This document shows positions 53,288 through 63,080 of a stretch of DNA of 64,000 nucleotides, piece after piece. The notes under the pieces are model-generated. The model did no database searches and was not told the DNA's origin. It saw only the letters and a list, made by a program, of their open reading frames with translations. A program made the position numbers and the translations under genes. Each line of letters opens with the position of its first letter. The stretch's first letter is position 1. The stretch is from Thermodesulfobium acidiphilum (GTDB lineage: Bacteria > Thermodesulfobiota > Thermodesulfobiia > Thermodesulfobiales > Thermodesulfobiaceae): contig NZ_CP020921.1 of the NCBI RefSeq assembly GCF_003057965.1, positions 1,623,001 to 1,687,000 of the forward strand, read 5' to 3'.

Positions 53288-54792
53288 CTTAACCACCCCA
53301 CTAAGGGTAAAGTAGTGTGAGCTATCATAGAAGAACTAAATTTTGTAGCTATCAAATGCGATACAGAAGATTGCATATAAGAGGTAAATACACCTGGCTG
53401 AAAACCTATATATAGTACCAGCAAAAGCAGTGGAACCAATGTCAATATTTCTCTTGGTCCAAGATCATATATCAAATCCTTAATTTTTTCGTTCAAGTTA
53501 CCATATGCAACCCTATAGTAAAGCCATATCATATAAGTTGTTCCAAGAATTATCCCCAAAACTGCAAAAGCTCCTAGCGGTATAAATCTAAGAAATGCGC
53601 CACAAAGAATCAAAAACTCCCCCATAAACGAGTTAGTTCCAGGGAGCCCAATTGCAGCAAGAGTAAAAAATGTATAAAACAAAATAAATATAGGCAAGGT
53701 AGGCTTTAAGCCACCATAGTCAGCGATCTGTCTTGTATGGGTTCTTTCATAAATCATACCAACCAGGCAAAACAAAGCACCCGTTACAATTCCGTGATTT
53801 ATCATCTGCAAAATCCCGCCAAGCATCCCTATTTGAGTAAGTGTAAATAAGCCAAGAGTTACAAATCCCATATGAGAAACAGAGGAATATGCAATAAGCC
53901 TTTTAAGATCTGTCTGTTTTAGCGTTACAAATGCACCGTATACGATAGCTACTACTGATAAAACCTGAAGCAAACTCAAAAACATCATAGTAGCCTCAGG
54001 AAAAAATGGCATAGAAAATCTTAGGAATCCATATGCTCCAAGTTTAAGCAATACGCCAGCAAGTATTACGCTTCCTGCTGTGGGGGCTTCAGTATGAGCA
54101 TCCGGTAGCCATGTGTGAAGAGGAAACATAGGAACCTTCACAGCAAAAGCAAGAGTAAAGGCAATAAACAAAAATATTTGCATGTTTAATGGCAGATTGA
54201 GCTTCATTAATTCAAGGATGTCAAACGTATGCCCACCTGTAAAATATAATACCAAGATGGATACAAGCATCAACACAGAGCCAGCAAAAGTAAATAAAAC
54301 AAATTTAATTGATGCATAAACTCTGTTCGGGCCACCCCAAACTCCAATTAGTAAAAACATCGGGATAAGCATAGCCTCCCAAAAAGCATAGAAAAGTAAA
54401 AGATCCAGAGATACGAAAACCCCAATCATTGAAGTTTCCATAAGAAGAATCATTATAAAAAACTCTTTTACCTTTTTGTCTATTGCTTTCCAGGAAACAC
54501 TTACGCTTATTACAGTAATAAGAGTCGACAACAAAACAAACAAAACTGATATCCCATCTACACCTACAGCATACTTTGCGTTTATAAATGGTATCCAGGG
54601 ATAAACCTCTACAAATTGCATAGCGTGAGAATTCTTATCAAACAAAAACCAAAGGGGAAGAGAGATGAAAAAGTCTATCAACGCTACCAGCATTGCAGTT
54701 GATTTTATGAGCGTTGGATTTTTCATAAACAATATAAGAATGGCACCAATAACAGGTATTAAAAGAATAAGAGACAATATAGGAAAGTTCAT
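53284..54792 (-). CDS. nuoM: Complex I subunit M (antiporter-like)
   Basis: 502 residues, 14 membrane helices, normal NuoM length. Conserved parts are FYAFWEAMLIPMFLLIGVWGG (helix 5 Glu), VKVPMFPLHTWLPDAHTEAPTAGSVILAGVLLKLGAYG (helix 7 Lys and broken helix), LIAYSSVSHMGFVTLGLF and INHGIVTGALFCLVGMIYERTHTR. It acts in the middle of the membrane arm. Directly follows the NuoL-like gene without a gap. Confidence 0.96.
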   Translation of the reverse strand: MNFPILSLILLIPVIGAILILFMKNPTLIKSTAMLVALIDFFISLPLWFLFDKNSHAMQFVEVYPWIPFINAKYAVGVDGISVLFVLLSTLITVISVSVSWKAIDKKVKEFFIMILLMETSMIGVFVSLDLLLFYAFWEAMLIPMFLLIGVWGGPNRVYASIKFVLFTFAGSVLMLVSILVLYFTGGHTFDILELMKLNLPLNMQIFLFIAFTLAFAVKVPMFPLHTWLPDAHTEAPTAGSVILAGVLLKLGAYGFLRFSMPFFPEATMMFLSLLQVLSVVAIVYGAFVTLKQTDLKRLIAYSSVSHMGFVTLGLFTLTQIGMLGGILQMINHGIVTGALFCLVGMIYERTHTRQIADYGGLKPTLPIFILFYTFFTLAAIGLPGTNSFMGEFLILCGAFLRFIPLGAFAVLGIILGTTYMIWLYYRVAYGNLNEKIKDLIYDLGPREILTLVPLLLLVLYIGFQPGVFTSYMQSSVSHLIATKFSSSMIAHTTLPLVGWLR

Positions 54793-56571
54793 CTAAATCC
54801 CCCCTCTCAATAATATAATTACACAGGCAAGAATAAGTATCCCGATAACAAACAGGATCATGTAATCCTGCAAGTTTCCTGTTTGAAGTTTTCTCAAAGT
54901 CTTGCTTACCGAATAAGTTGACCTTGCACTACCGTTTACTGTCCCGTCAACAACATATGTATCAACTCCCTTAAAAAACTTTGCAAAAGCCATCATAGGA
55001 TTCAAAAATAGCCATTCATATGCTGTATTTACTATTCTATCTTCAAATTCAACCAATACCTTCCTATCAATATACATAAATAATTGTAAACCCCTTCTAT
55101 AAAACCAATCAAAATCAAGATTTATAGCCCTCATTTCTGGCGGATAGATACCTGATAACATAAGTAAGGTGAATGCAAGGGCAGAAAATCCTAATAATTC
55201 AACCATCTCCATCACATGATTTGGAGCATACGGGATATAGTGAACTGGGTATGGAAGTATGGAATAAAGTGCCCATGGGTAAACCCCTATTGCTATACAA
55301 AGGAATGCAGCTATTCCCATAGCAAGTAGCATATGAAATGGTGCTTCTTTAGGTCTCAAGCCTGAATCATGTGAAAAAAATGCAAAAAATGGGATCTTAA
55401 TACCAGAGTGATGGAAAACACCAGCAGAAGCAAACAAAAGCAAAAACCACGCAATAGTAAGACCTTGATGTGCAGATGCCGCAACTATCATAGACTTGCT
55501 TACGAAGCCACTCGTTAGAGGAACACCGGATATGGATGCTGCCCCAACAATACAAAAAGTTAAAGTCCATGGCATTGTCCTAAATAAACCGCCTAATTCA
55601 GTAGCCTTTATCTTTCCTGTCTGTTTCAAAACTGCACCCATAGACATAAATAGAAGCGCCTTATACAGTATGTGGGCAAACGCATGAGCTACAGTTCCAT
55701 TCAGAGAAAGTTCAGTTCCTATCCCTATTCCGGTTACCATAAATCCAACCTGGTTAATTAGAGAGTAAGAAAGAACTTTTCTCATATCGTTTTCAATGAC
55801 TGCAAAGAATATTGGAAAAGCTGTCATTATTACACCTGCAATAATTAATATTTCTGTTCCTGGAAAAGCTCTTGCAAGAGTATAAACTGCAGATTTTGTT
55901 GTAAATGCACTGAGCACCACAGTACCAGCATAGCTTGCCTGTGGATAAGCATCTGGAAGCCATGTGTGTAAAAGTGGAAATACCGCATTTATACCAAACC
56001 CAATCAAAATGAGCAAAGATGCTAAATTCGTTAAGCCCAGATAATTAAATGCAATTGAACCTGTTTGATGAAAATGAAGAAGTATCCCACCCAATAAAAA
56101 AACTCCGCCTGTTACATGCATCAAAAGATATCTAAATGAAGCCTTTAGAGAATCCTCTCTCCCGCCTATTGCCACCAGGTAAGACGTGGACAAAGCCTTT
56201 ATTTCCCAAAAGAAAAACAACGAAAAATAATCCCCAGCAAATACCACTCCCAGAGCAGCAGCCTCTGTCAAAAGTGCTGCTACGTGATGACGATAATCAT
56301 CAAGTCCATAGGCATAAATAGAGTTTAGCAAACTTATAATACAAAATATTAACCCAAAAACATATGAAAGTTGATCTATTCTTACTGGAGCTAGATCAAG
56401 TCCAATAAAGTGTATGTTATAAACAAAGCCTTTTGGCAATATGAAGGCATTAAATAAAGCTACAGCCGGAACAATAATTATCCACCACTTCAAGACTTTG
56501 CCCCTAAGAAAAAGCGCAAAAAACGAACCGATCAAAAATATCAAAAATGGTGGTATGAAGCTAATTGTCAT
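54793..56571 (-). CDS. NuoL-like antiporter subunit with divergent N-terminal half
   Basis: 592 residues. The antiporter core is present (FFFWEIKALSTSYLVAIGG, FPLLHTWLPDAYPQASYAGTVVLSAFTTKSAVYTLARAFPG, YSLINQVGFMVTGIGIG, HAFAHILYKALLFM) and resembles MrpD as much as NuoL. The C-terminal 150 residues carry the NuoL-type tail (FFKGVDTYVVDGTVNGSARSTYSVSKTLRKLQTGNLQDY) with an extra terminal helix. I therefore regard this one as occupying the distal NuoL place. It overlaps the 81-residue membrane-protein gene by 11 nt. Confidence 0.85.
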   Translation of the reverse strand: MTISFIPPFLIFLIGSFFALFLRGKVLKWWIIIVPAVALFNAFILPKGFVYNIHFIGLDLAPVRIDQLSYVFGLIFCIISLLNSIYAYGLDDYRHHVAALLTEAAALGVVFAGDYFSLFFFWEIKALSTSYLVAIGGREDSLKASFRYLLMHVTGGVFLLGGILLHFHQTGSIAFNYLGLTNLASLLILIGFGINAVFPLLHTWLPDAYPQASYAGTVVLSAFTTKSAVYTLARAFPGTEILIIAGVIMTAFPIFFAVIENDMRKVLSYSLINQVGFMVTGIGIGTELSLNGTVAHAFAHILYKALLFMSMGAVLKQTGKIKATELGGLFRTMPWTLTFCIVGAASISGVPLTSGFVSKSMIVAASAHQGLTIAWFLLLFASAGVFHHSGIKIPFFAFFSHDSGLRPKEAPFHMLLAMGIAAFLCIAIGVYPWALYSILPYPVHYIPYAPNHVMEMVELLGFSALAFTLLMLSGIYPPEMRAINLDFDWFYRRGLQLFMYIDRKVLVEFEDRIVNTAYEWLFLNPMMAFAKFFKGVDTYVVDGTVNGSARSTYSVSKTLRKLQTGNLQDYMILFVIGILILACVIILLRGGI

Positions 56572-56806
56572 AATAATCCTCCTTGCGTTTTACAATCGGC
56601 CTTAGAATATACTTTGCTGCAAGAACCAATACTACACATGCAACAAAACCATAAACAGAGAAAAAGGAGGGAAATTCTTCAAAGCCGTATTCTGCCTTTT
56701 TGGGAACTATCAGATCAAGAATCGTGACCACTGTCAGGAATGAAAACAAAACAATAAGCGTAATTTTTAAACTCTCTGGCTTTTCAAAAAATTTATATGG
56801 GTTCAA
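56561..56806 (-). CDS. 81-residue two-helix membrane protein in the nuo operon
   Basis: Two hydrophobic helices (about 14-34, KITLIVLFSFLTVVTILDLIV, and 49-69, VYGFVACVVLVLAAKYILRPIV) joined by a loop with Lys, Glu and Phe (KKAEYGFEEFPSF), and a charged C-terminus. No Cys or haem-binding motif. Overlaps the next gene by 11 nt, which argues for a functional link to the NuoL-like subunit. It does not look like NuoK or a Mrp small subunit. Probably an accessory subunit of the membrane arm. Function unknown. Confidence 0.7.
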   Translation of the reverse strand: MNPYKFFEKPESLKITLIVLFSFLTVVTILDLIVPKKAEYGFEEFPSFFSVYGFVACVVLVLAAKYILRPIVKRKEDYYDN

Positions 56807-56828
56807 CTCTTTGCCTCCCTTCTTTTAA

Positions 56829-56981
56829 TTATTGGTGTGAAACTATTCTATAATTTCCATTCAATAAAATGTAGCTAAGATACAACACACCTATAATAAA
56901 CGCTATCGCAAAAATAAGTGGAAAACCCGGTTTAGGATCGTGCTTTAACTCCATTAAAGGCTCTTCGTGATCTTCTTTCAT
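56829..56981 (-). CDS. 50-residue single-helix protein in the nuo operon
   Basis: ATG with GGAGGG about 5 nt upstream. A charged, His-containing N-terminus (KEDHEEPLMELKHDPKPGF) is followed by one hydrophobic helix (PLIFAIAFIIGVLYLSYILL) and a short tail. The negative N-terminus suggests it faces the outside, but this is inference. The size and layout recall small helper subunits of respiratory enzymes. It lies between the two NuoL/MrpD-like genes and is in frame with no other gene. Confidence 0.65.
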   Translation of the reverse strand: MKEDHEEPLMELKHDPKPGFPLIFAIAFIIGVLYLSYILLNGNYRIVSHQ

Positions 56982-57022
56982 AAAACCCTCCTTAGAATTA
57001 AAACTCATAAATTTAATTTATC

Positions 57023-58501
57023 TTAAAACCCAGCAAGAACCATTCTTGCAAGATGTAAAAATATGCCAGGAAACCATCCTAACAAAATACTAATGACAGC
57101 AGTTATAAGCAATGGCACAGCCATAAATGGATTTTCTATAATGTTTTTCGTATAGTGATGTGAGTGAGCATCAACTTTTTCCTTTTCAAAAAAAGCCTTA
57201 TAAGCAACAGGCAAGAAATATCCAGCATTCAATACTGTGCTAAGCAGGAATACAAATAAAAGAATTGTAGAATGCATCTCCATAGTTCCGTTTAAAAGAA
57301 ACCATTTTGAAATAAACCCGCCCGACGAGGGAATCCCTATCATGCTCAGAGACCCTATAAAAAATGCAGCCATTGTTATAGGCATTCTCTTCGCAAGACC
57401 GCTTAGCTGGCTAACCTCTGTCTTGTGTGAACAAACAATTATAGAACCTGCACAGAAAAATAATGTAATCTTAGCAAAAGCATGGGTAGTAATATGAAAA
57501 ATAGCGCCCATAATTGCGCTAGGCGTTAGCATAAAAGCACCCAAAAGGATATATGATAGCTGGCTTATTGTCGAGTATGCAAGTCTTGCTTTCAAATTAT
57601 CTCTTGTAAGAGCTATGATAGAAGCAACAGTAATAGTAAATGCTGCCATAAAAATAGCTACATCTCTTCCCCATAAAGTAGCTAGAGTCTGTGCACCAAA
57701 TATAAAAAGCGTAACCCTAAGTACTGTGAAGACGCCTGTCTTTACAACTGCCACAGCGTGCAAAAGCGCACTAACAGGGGTTGGAGCTACCATTGCAGCA
57801 GGCAACCATCCGTGTAACGGCATGATTGCACACTTTGCAAAACCATATATAAACATTAGATATAAAATTGAAAGTAAAACTTTCTGGGCAATAGCTGCTT
57901 GAGGAAAGATACCACCGTAGTGGAATTCTAAGGTACCTGCAAGATTATATGTTATAACAATTGCAGCAACCAAAAGAAGCTTAGCAGCACCCAAAAGATA
58001 TATAACATATTTTCTCGAACCTCTTTTTGCTTCTTCGTCAGTCCCATGACCGACTAATGGATATGTTGCAAGAGTAAGTGCCTCGTAAAAAAGAAACATA
58101 GAAAATAAATTGGCAGAAAACGCTACGCCCATTGTGGTAGAAAGGGCCACTGCAAAAAATGAAAAATATCTTGTTTGATTAAGTTCTTTATGACCTCGCA
58201 TATAACCAATAGAATAAAAAGTTGTCAATATCCACAAGAAAGATGCGCCCACAGCAAACAAAAACCCTAATGCGTCAACCCTAAAAGAGAATGAAATTCC
58301 GGGCAATAGTTGGAATAAAGTAAAATGATAATCTTTTCCTTGTAAAACTGACGGTAAGAGAGACAAAACAAGCAAAAACATTATTACGCTTGCAAGTACC
58401 GACCAAAACTCTCTTAAATTTTTATTTCTTTCACCACTATAAAAAATTAGCGGGATTGCAAGTAAAGGCGTTAATATTATTATCAGAGGTAAATATTCCA
58501 T
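57023..58501 (-). CDS. MrpD/NuoL-type antiporter subunit
   Basis: 492 residues, 14 membrane helices, without the long C-terminal lateral helix of true NuoL. FSMFLFYEALTLATYPLVGHG (helix 5 Glu), FAKCAIMPLHGWLPAAMVAPTPVSALLHAVAVVKTGVF (broken helix and Lys) and YSTISQLSYILLGAFMLTP are conserved. It fits MrpD-family subunits best. It probably forms part of the membrane arm of this complex. With nuoM, nuoN and the other NuoL-like gene there are four antiporter-like subunits rather than the usual three. Confidence 0.88.
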   Translation of the reverse strand: MEYLPLIIILTPLLAIPLIFYSGERNKNLREFWSVLASVIMFLLVLSLLPSVLQGKDYHFTLFQLLPGISFSFRVDALGFLFAVGASFLWILTTFYSIGYMRGHKELNQTRYFSFFAVALSTTMGVAFSANLFSMFLFYEALTLATYPLVGHGTDEEAKRGSRKYVIYLLGAAKLLLVAAIVITYNLAGTLEFHYGGIFPQAAIAQKVLLSILYLMFIYGFAKCAIMPLHGWLPAAMVAPTPVSALLHAVAVVKTGVFTVLRVTLFIFGAQTLATLWGRDVAIFMAAFTITVASIIALTRDNLKARLAYSTISQLSYILLGAFMLTPSAIMGAIFHITTHAFAKITLFFCAGSIIVCSHKTEVSQLSGLAKRMPITMAAFFIGSLSMIGIPSSGGFISKWFLLNGTMEMHSTILLFVFLLSTVLNAGYFLPVAYKAFFEKEKVDAHSHHYTKNIIENPFMAVPLLITAVISILLGWFPGIFLHLARMVLAGF

Positions 58502-58504
58502 ACT

Positions 58505-58807
58505 CTAACCTCTCATATCCTTGAATAGATCTATCTTTACAGTCTTCTTAAGCCTATAAGCATTTATTAAAAGTGCAAGACCAGTAGCCATTCCTGCTCC
58601 TGCATTGGCAATAATCAAAAGGGCAATAACCTGCCCCATAAAATCTTGCATATAGTGGCTCAAGGAAATTAGCGTTATGTTTACAGCATTTAACATAAGT
58701 TCTACACAAAGCAGCATCATAATAATGCTTCTCCTTGTCATAAATCCAATTAAACCTATTGCAAAAATACTGGCAGCAAGTATCAGATATGCATTTAATG
58801 GCACCAT
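58505..58807 (-). CDS. nuoK: Complex I subunit K
   Basis: 100 residues, three membrane helices. The two functional Glu regions are visible: MLLCVELMLNAVNITLISLS (helix 2) and IANAGAGMATGLALLINAY (helix 3; the usual AEAA of helix 3 is altered to NAGA, so the second Glu is absent). The first Glu is in CVELMLNAVN. The ATG at 58807 directly follows the nuoJ stop. Confidence 0.93.
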   Translation of the reverse strand: MVPLNAYLILAASIFAIGLIGFMTRRSIIMMLLCVELMLNAVNITLISLSHYMQDFMGQVIALLIIANAGAGMATGLALLINAYRLKKTVKIDLFKDMRG

Positions 58808-59323
58808 CTACTCATCACTCCTTTTTCCGGCTAGGACGATAGCGGCAATCATTGGGACAAAAAGCACTACGCCCATAATAATAAGCGGCAAATTAGCCTC
58901 AGAATAAAAAACCTGTCCCAAAAGCTTAGCGTCTGAGACCTTGTTTACCAAATCTATAGAAAATTTTCCTGTAGTGTTCAAATACGACGCCTGAAGTACA
59001 ATTGCTAACACGCCTAAAACACAGAAAACAAGGAACGCCTTTGGGATTGACAAAGAGCTTACATCGCTAAGGTGATCTTCGTGTTTTACGTTTAAAAGCA
59101 TAATCACAAAAATTAGCATTACAAGGATTGCTCCAGCGTATACTATCATCTGAATCATAGCAAAGAATTCAGCATTCAAAAAAAGATATATGCCTGAGAT
59201 GTGAACAAACAAAAGAAGTGTCCACAAAACTGCATGTATATAATTTTTTCTGGTGATTACAATCAAAGATATAATTATAGAAGCCAAGGCAAAGTATGAA
59301 AAAAACAAAACTGGTATGTTCAT
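58808..59323 (-). CDS. nuoJ: Complex I subunit J
   Basis: 171 residues, five membrane helices. NuoJ pattern: FFSYFALASIIISLIVITRKNYIHAVLWTLLLFVHISGIYLFLNAEFFAMIQMIVYAGAILVMLIFVIMLL, including the helix-3 region with its characteristic pi-bulge YAGAILVMLIFVIML. It overlaps the nuoH stop as ATGA. Confidence 0.93.
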   Translation of the reverse strand: MNIPVLFFSYFALASIIISLIVITRKNYIHAVLWTLLLFVHISGIYLFLNAEFFAMIQMIVYAGAILVMLIFVIMLLNVKHEDHLSDVSSLSIPKAFLVFCVLGVLAIVLQASYLNTTGKFSIDLVNKVSDAKLLGQVFYSEANLPLIIMGVVLFVPMIAAIVLAGKRSDE

Positions 59324-60321
59324 GGTAAGAACACCTTCTTTATAATCATAATAATAAACAAGTTTGTTAGGCTAAGGGGCAATAGAAACTTCCAACCAAT
59401 CTTAAGTAACTGATCGAATCTGTATCTTGGCACAGTACCTCTCACCCATATATAGAAGAACATAAAGAAATAAACTTTGAGCAAAAACCAGACTATGCCT
59501 GGCACCAAGTTTAAAAATGGAAGCAAAGAAGTTAAAAAGGGAGGAAGCGTCCAACCGCCCAGGAAACAGATGGTTAGCATTGATGACATAACGTACATTG
59601 CAGAATATTCTGCCAGGAAAAATAGCCCCCATCTAAAGCCAGAATACTCAGTCAGGTATCCTGCAACCAACTCTGTTTCAGCTTCAGGCAAATCAAAAGG
59701 AGTTCTATTGGTCTCTGCAAAAGCACAAACAAGAAAAACAAAAAAACCAATTATTTGAGGAAATATGAACATTCCCCAGGGCAACTTCTCTTGGGCATAA
59801 ACAATATCAGAAAGATTAAGAGAACCAGACATAATCAAGACTGCAAGGAGCGCAACGCCCATGGGTATTTCATAACTTATTATTTGGGCGCTGGATCTAA
59901 GAGAACCTAAAAATGCATATTTCGAATTGGAAGAGTATCCAGCAATAATTATTCCGTATACTCCAAGAGATCCCATAGCCAGAATAAGAAGCAAGCCTAC
60001 ATTTATATTTGCCAGTACCCAACCTGCTGCATATGGAATGACTGAAAAAGATGTCATTACACAGGTAACCACTATTACAGGAGCAATTGTAAACAAAACT
60101 TTATCGGCTCCAAATGGAATATTGTCTTCCTTAAAAAAGAGTTTTATAAGATCTGCAAACGGTTGAAACAGGCCTAAAGGACCAACTTCAGTAGGTCCAA
60201 GCCTTGCTTGAATATGTCCCAAAATTTTTCTTTCAAAATATACTGCATAAGCAACGTGTAGTAACAAAACCCCCAAAACTATCGCAACTTTGACAATTAA
60301 AATAACAACATCTAACAGCAT
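59320..60321 (-). CDS. nuoH: Complex I subunit H
   Basis: 333 residues, eight membrane helices, at the quinone-site end of the membrane arm. NuoH motifs: YFERKILGHIQARLGPTEVGPLGLFQPFADLIKLFFKED, GYSSNSKYAFLGSLRSSAQIISYEIPMG, ETNRTPFDLPEAETELVAGYLTEYSGFRWGLFFLAEY and WVRGTVPRYRFDQLLKIGWK. All are intact. It follows nuoC. Confidence 0.97.
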   Translation of the reverse strand: MLLDVVILIVKVAIVLGVLLLHVAYAVYFERKILGHIQARLGPTEVGPLGLFQPFADLIKLFFKEDNIPFGADKVLFTIAPVIVVTCVMTSFSVIPYAAGWVLANINVGLLLILAMGSLGVYGIIIAGYSSNSKYAFLGSLRSSAQIISYEIPMGVALLAVLIMSGSLNLSDIVYAQEKLPWGMFIFPQIIGFFVFLVCAFAETNRTPFDLPEAETELVAGYLTEYSGFRWGLFFLAEYSAMYVMSSMLTICFLGGWTLPPFLTSLLPFLNLVPGIVWFLLKVYFFMFFYIWVRGTVPRYRFDQLLKIGWKFLLPLSLTNLFIIMIIKKVFLP

Positions 60322-60323
60322 AT

Positions 60324-60860
60324 CTACCCTCCTCTCCTGACTTCGTATTTAGAGAGGTCCTGAATTTTCTTGAGAAGCTTTTCGTGATCTTCCCAAACCC
60401 CTATACCCTTAAGAGGGTAATCTTTCCTTAGTGGATGCCCAACCCAATTGTCTGGCATAAAAATTCTCCTTAGATTAGGGTGGCCTCTAAATTTTATACC
60501 AAACATATCATAGCACTCACATTCGTGCCAATTTGCCCCCTTAAAGATACAGGTTACACTGTTTACTTCCATGTCATCTTCTGGAACCTGAATCTTCACC
60601 CTGATCCTATGTTTAAATTTAATAGAATATAGGTTATAAACTACTTCATATCTAACATCCCTTAATTTATAATAATCCACCCCGCACAAGTCGGCTAAGT
60701 GATCAAATTTTAAATTTTCGTGTCCTTTTAAAAAAAGAATGACTTCAGTATTATCATCTTTTGGAACATTAATGCTGAGCTGACCAAAATTAATTTCTTC
60801 AGATAACACCCTTTCTTTAAATTCTTCTTTCACTATCTTTAAAATCTCTTCTACAGTCAT
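60324..60860 (-). CDS. nuoC: Complex I subunit C
   Basis: 178 residues, 30-kDa-type subunit on the peripheral arm. [42 protein letters not shown] and the C-terminal [44 protein letters not shown] are characteristic. It is separate from nuoD, not fused as in E. coli. Unusually it lies after nuoA rather than between nuoB and nuoD. Confidence 0.96.
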   Translation of the reverse strand: MTVEEILKIVKEEFKERVLSEEINFGQLSINVPKDDNTEVILFLKGHENLKFDHLADLCGVDYYKLRDVRYEVVYNLYSIKFKHRIRVKIQVPEDDMEVNSVTCIFKGANWHECECYDMFGIKFRGHPNLRRIFMPDNWVGHPLRKDYPLKGIGVWEDHEKLLKKIQDLSKYEVRRGG

Positions 60861-61249
60861 TGCCTCTTCCTCCTATGATACATATCGAATGCACCCTTCT
60901 TCCAGTCATAAATATAGCCGGCAATAAGTATTGCTATAAATATCAGTACACTAATCATGGCTACAGAAGAAATGTCGTCAAAATTTATTGCCCAGGGATA
61001 AAGAAATGCAATTTCAACGTCAAATACAACAAATAGCATAGCAATAACGTAAAATTTTACTGAAAATCTCTCACCCGTTTCTCCTATCGGATCGTTTCCT
61101 GATTCGTATGGTATCAACGATTCAGAATATCTTCTCTTTAATCTAAAAAAACTTCCAAAAACCAAGATCCCAACTGCAAAAAGAAAAGCAGCTATCATCA
61201 TAAATAAGACTGGTAAGTATCCTGTAGGAACATATGAACCCGGCGTCAT
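60857..61249 (-). CDS. nuoA: Complex I subunit A
   Basis: 130 residues, three membrane helices. [41 protein letters not shown] is the NuoA signature. It overlaps both neighbours as ATGA. NuoA is normally the first gene of nuo operons; here it is fourth. Confidence 0.95.
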   Translation of the reverse strand: MTPGSYVPTGYLPVLFMMIAAFLFAVGILVFGSFFRLKRRYSESLIPYESGNDPIGETGERFSVKFYVIAMLFVVFDVEIAFLYPWAINFDDISSVAMISVLIFIAILIAGYIYDWKKGAFDMYHRRKRQ

Positions 61250-61824
61250 GATGCAATCTCCTCATTCTTTTTCTTAATTTCGATTGGTTTCTCATTTCTC
61301 TTTTGGGGGGTAAGCATCTTTTCTGGCATTCCAGGTGGCCTCCAAAACTTGTTGAAATAAAATTCTCCAGGATAATTAGCTAAAAACTCATCCCAATTAG
61401 AAAGAAGTTTTTCCTTGTTAAACAATAGATCAGACCTTTTATCCCCAAGATATTCGTATTCTTCAGTTAGAACAAGTGCATTTACCGGACAAACCTCCAC
61501 GCAATAGCCACAATAAATACATCTGGTGGCATCTATAGAATATTCTTTTAATACTCTTGCGTTATTTTCATCTTTGCCCACTTCAATCTTTATGCAATTT
61601 GATGGACAGACAGTTTTACACCTCAAGCACATAATACAGCGCTCTTTGAGTTTATCCGGATCTCTTACGAGAGCTTGTCTGCCTCTAAAACCTGGAAATG
61701 GTTGTCTCTTTACATGTGGATAAAGCCTAGTAACAGGTTTTTTCAGCATAGTTCTAAAAGTTACAGAAAGACCCCTGAACCATTCTACTAAAAGTACATC
61801 TCTAATTAATTTTTGTATCCTCAT
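61246..61824 (-). CDS. nuoI: Complex I subunit I (two [4Fe-4S] clusters)
   Basis: 192 residues. Two cluster motifs: CIMCLRCKTVCPSNCI and CIYCGYCVEVCPVNAL (C-x2-C-x2-C-x3-C-P each), carrying N6a and N6b. The surroundings TRLYPHVKRQPFPGFRGRQALVRDPDKLKERC are typical NuoI. In complexes without NuoEFG, this subunit is the likely entry for electrons from ferredoxin. The start overlaps nuoD as ATGA. Confidence 0.96.
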   Translation of the reverse strand: MRIQKLIRDVLLVEWFRGLSVTFRTMLKKPVTRLYPHVKRQPFPGFRGRQALVRDPDKLKERCIMCLRCKTVCPSNCIKIEVGKDENNARVLKEYSIDATRCIYCGYCVEVCPVNALVLTEEYEYLGDKRSDLLFNKEKLLSNWDEFLANYPGEFYFNKFWRPPGMPEKMLTPQKRNEKPIEIKKKNEEIAS

Positions 61825-63080
61825 TTATCCGACTCCCCTAATACAATATCAATAGAACCTATAATTGCGATAATATCTGCTACCATGTGTCCGATGGACA
61901 AAACTGGCATTGCAGAAATGTGGACAAAAGAAGGAGTTCTAAGCCTTAATCTGTATGGTTTCCCGGAACCATCGCTTACAACATAAATGCCAAGTTCACC
62001 CTTTGGCACCTCTACTGCACTATACAAATCACCAGTATTTATCATCTTTCTTTCTTTTGAGAGAGTAATAAAAGCACTTGCAACGCTTCCAACTGCTTCA
62101 ATCTGTCTTGGCGGCGTTGGAATTACTAAATCTGGAGTATCGTCGCTAACTGTCTCCCCATCTGGGAGTTGATCTAAAAGTTGTTTTATTATCTCATTAG
62201 ACTGTCTTAACTCTTCCATCCTGCAAAGATATCTATCGTAAACGTCTCCATTTTTACCTGTTGGAACATAAAATTTTACAAAAGGATACGCATCATAAGG
62301 TTGATCCCTTCTAAGGTCATAATCGACTCCTGAACCTCTAAGACAAGGACCGGTAAGACCCCAGTTAAGAGCGTCTTCGGCTGAAATTTGTGCAATGCCA
62401 ATAGTTCTCTCCATCCATATAGGGTTCTTGGTAAGAAGCGTCTCGTATTCTTGTATCTTTGAAGGAAATACTTTTGTGAATTCTCGCAAACTTTGAACGA
62501 ATTCAGGGCTAATATCGCATCTTACCCCACCAATCCTCGCAAAATTTGTAAGAAGCCTCGCACCCACAGTCATTTCAAAGAGATCCAAAAGCCATTCTCT
62601 TTCCCTAAAGCAATAGGTAAAGATCGTCATTGCTCCTATATCGAGTGCATGAGTAGCAAGCCATAAAAGATGACTACATATCCTTGACATCTCACAGAAT
62701 ATAGTTCTTATAAATTTCGCCCTAATAGGAGCTTCAATCCCAAACAGTTTCTCAATAGCAATAGCATAAGCGGTGTTGTTGGCAGGGCTTGATATATAAT
62801 CTAATCTGTCCGTAAGAGGAAGTGCTTGAGCATAGGTCTTAGATTCCATTAACTTTTCTATCCCTCTGTGTAAATAACCTATATGAGGTTCCATACCAAC
62901 TATTTCTTCTCCATCAAGTCTAAGCACTAATCTAAGCACACCGTGAGTTGCAGGGTGCTGAGGACCCATGTTCAGAATCATTTCTTTCGTATCGAGATTA
63001 TCCTCAATTTCTGGAAGCATACAAACGTTTTGATCAGTCAAAATCTGTTCTTTAATATCTTTTATCTCCATGCTCCCCAT
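61821..63080 (-). CDS. nuoD: Complex I subunit D
   Basis: 419 residues, 49-kDa-type subunit forming the quinone pocket with nuo[58 protein letters not shown] and the C-terminal [32 protein letters not shown] are conserved, including the quinone-site His of HPATHG. Without an added C domain. The ATG at 63080 overlaps nuoB by 19 nt; a second ATG at 63071 is possible. Confidence 0.97.
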   Translation of the reverse strand: MGSMEIKDIKEQILTDQNVCMLPEIEDNLDTKEMILNMGPQHPATHGVLRLVLRLDGEEIVGMEPHIGYLHRGIEKLMESKTYAQALPLTDRLDYISSPANNTAYAIAIEKLFGIEAPIRAKFIRTIFCEMSRICSHLLWLATHALDIGAMTIFTYCFREREWLLDLFEMTVGARLLTNFARIGGVRCDISPEFVQSLREFTKVFPSKIQEYETLLTKNPIWMERTIGIAQISAEDALNWGLTGPCLRGSGVDYDLRRDQPYDAYPFVKFYVPTGKNGDVYDRYLCRMEELRQSNEIIKQLLDQLPDGETVSDDTPDLVIPTPPRQIEAVGSVASAFITLSKERKMINTGDLYSAVEVPKGELGIYVVSDGSGKPYRLRLRTPSFVHISAMPVLSIGHMVADIIAIIGSIDIVLGESDK

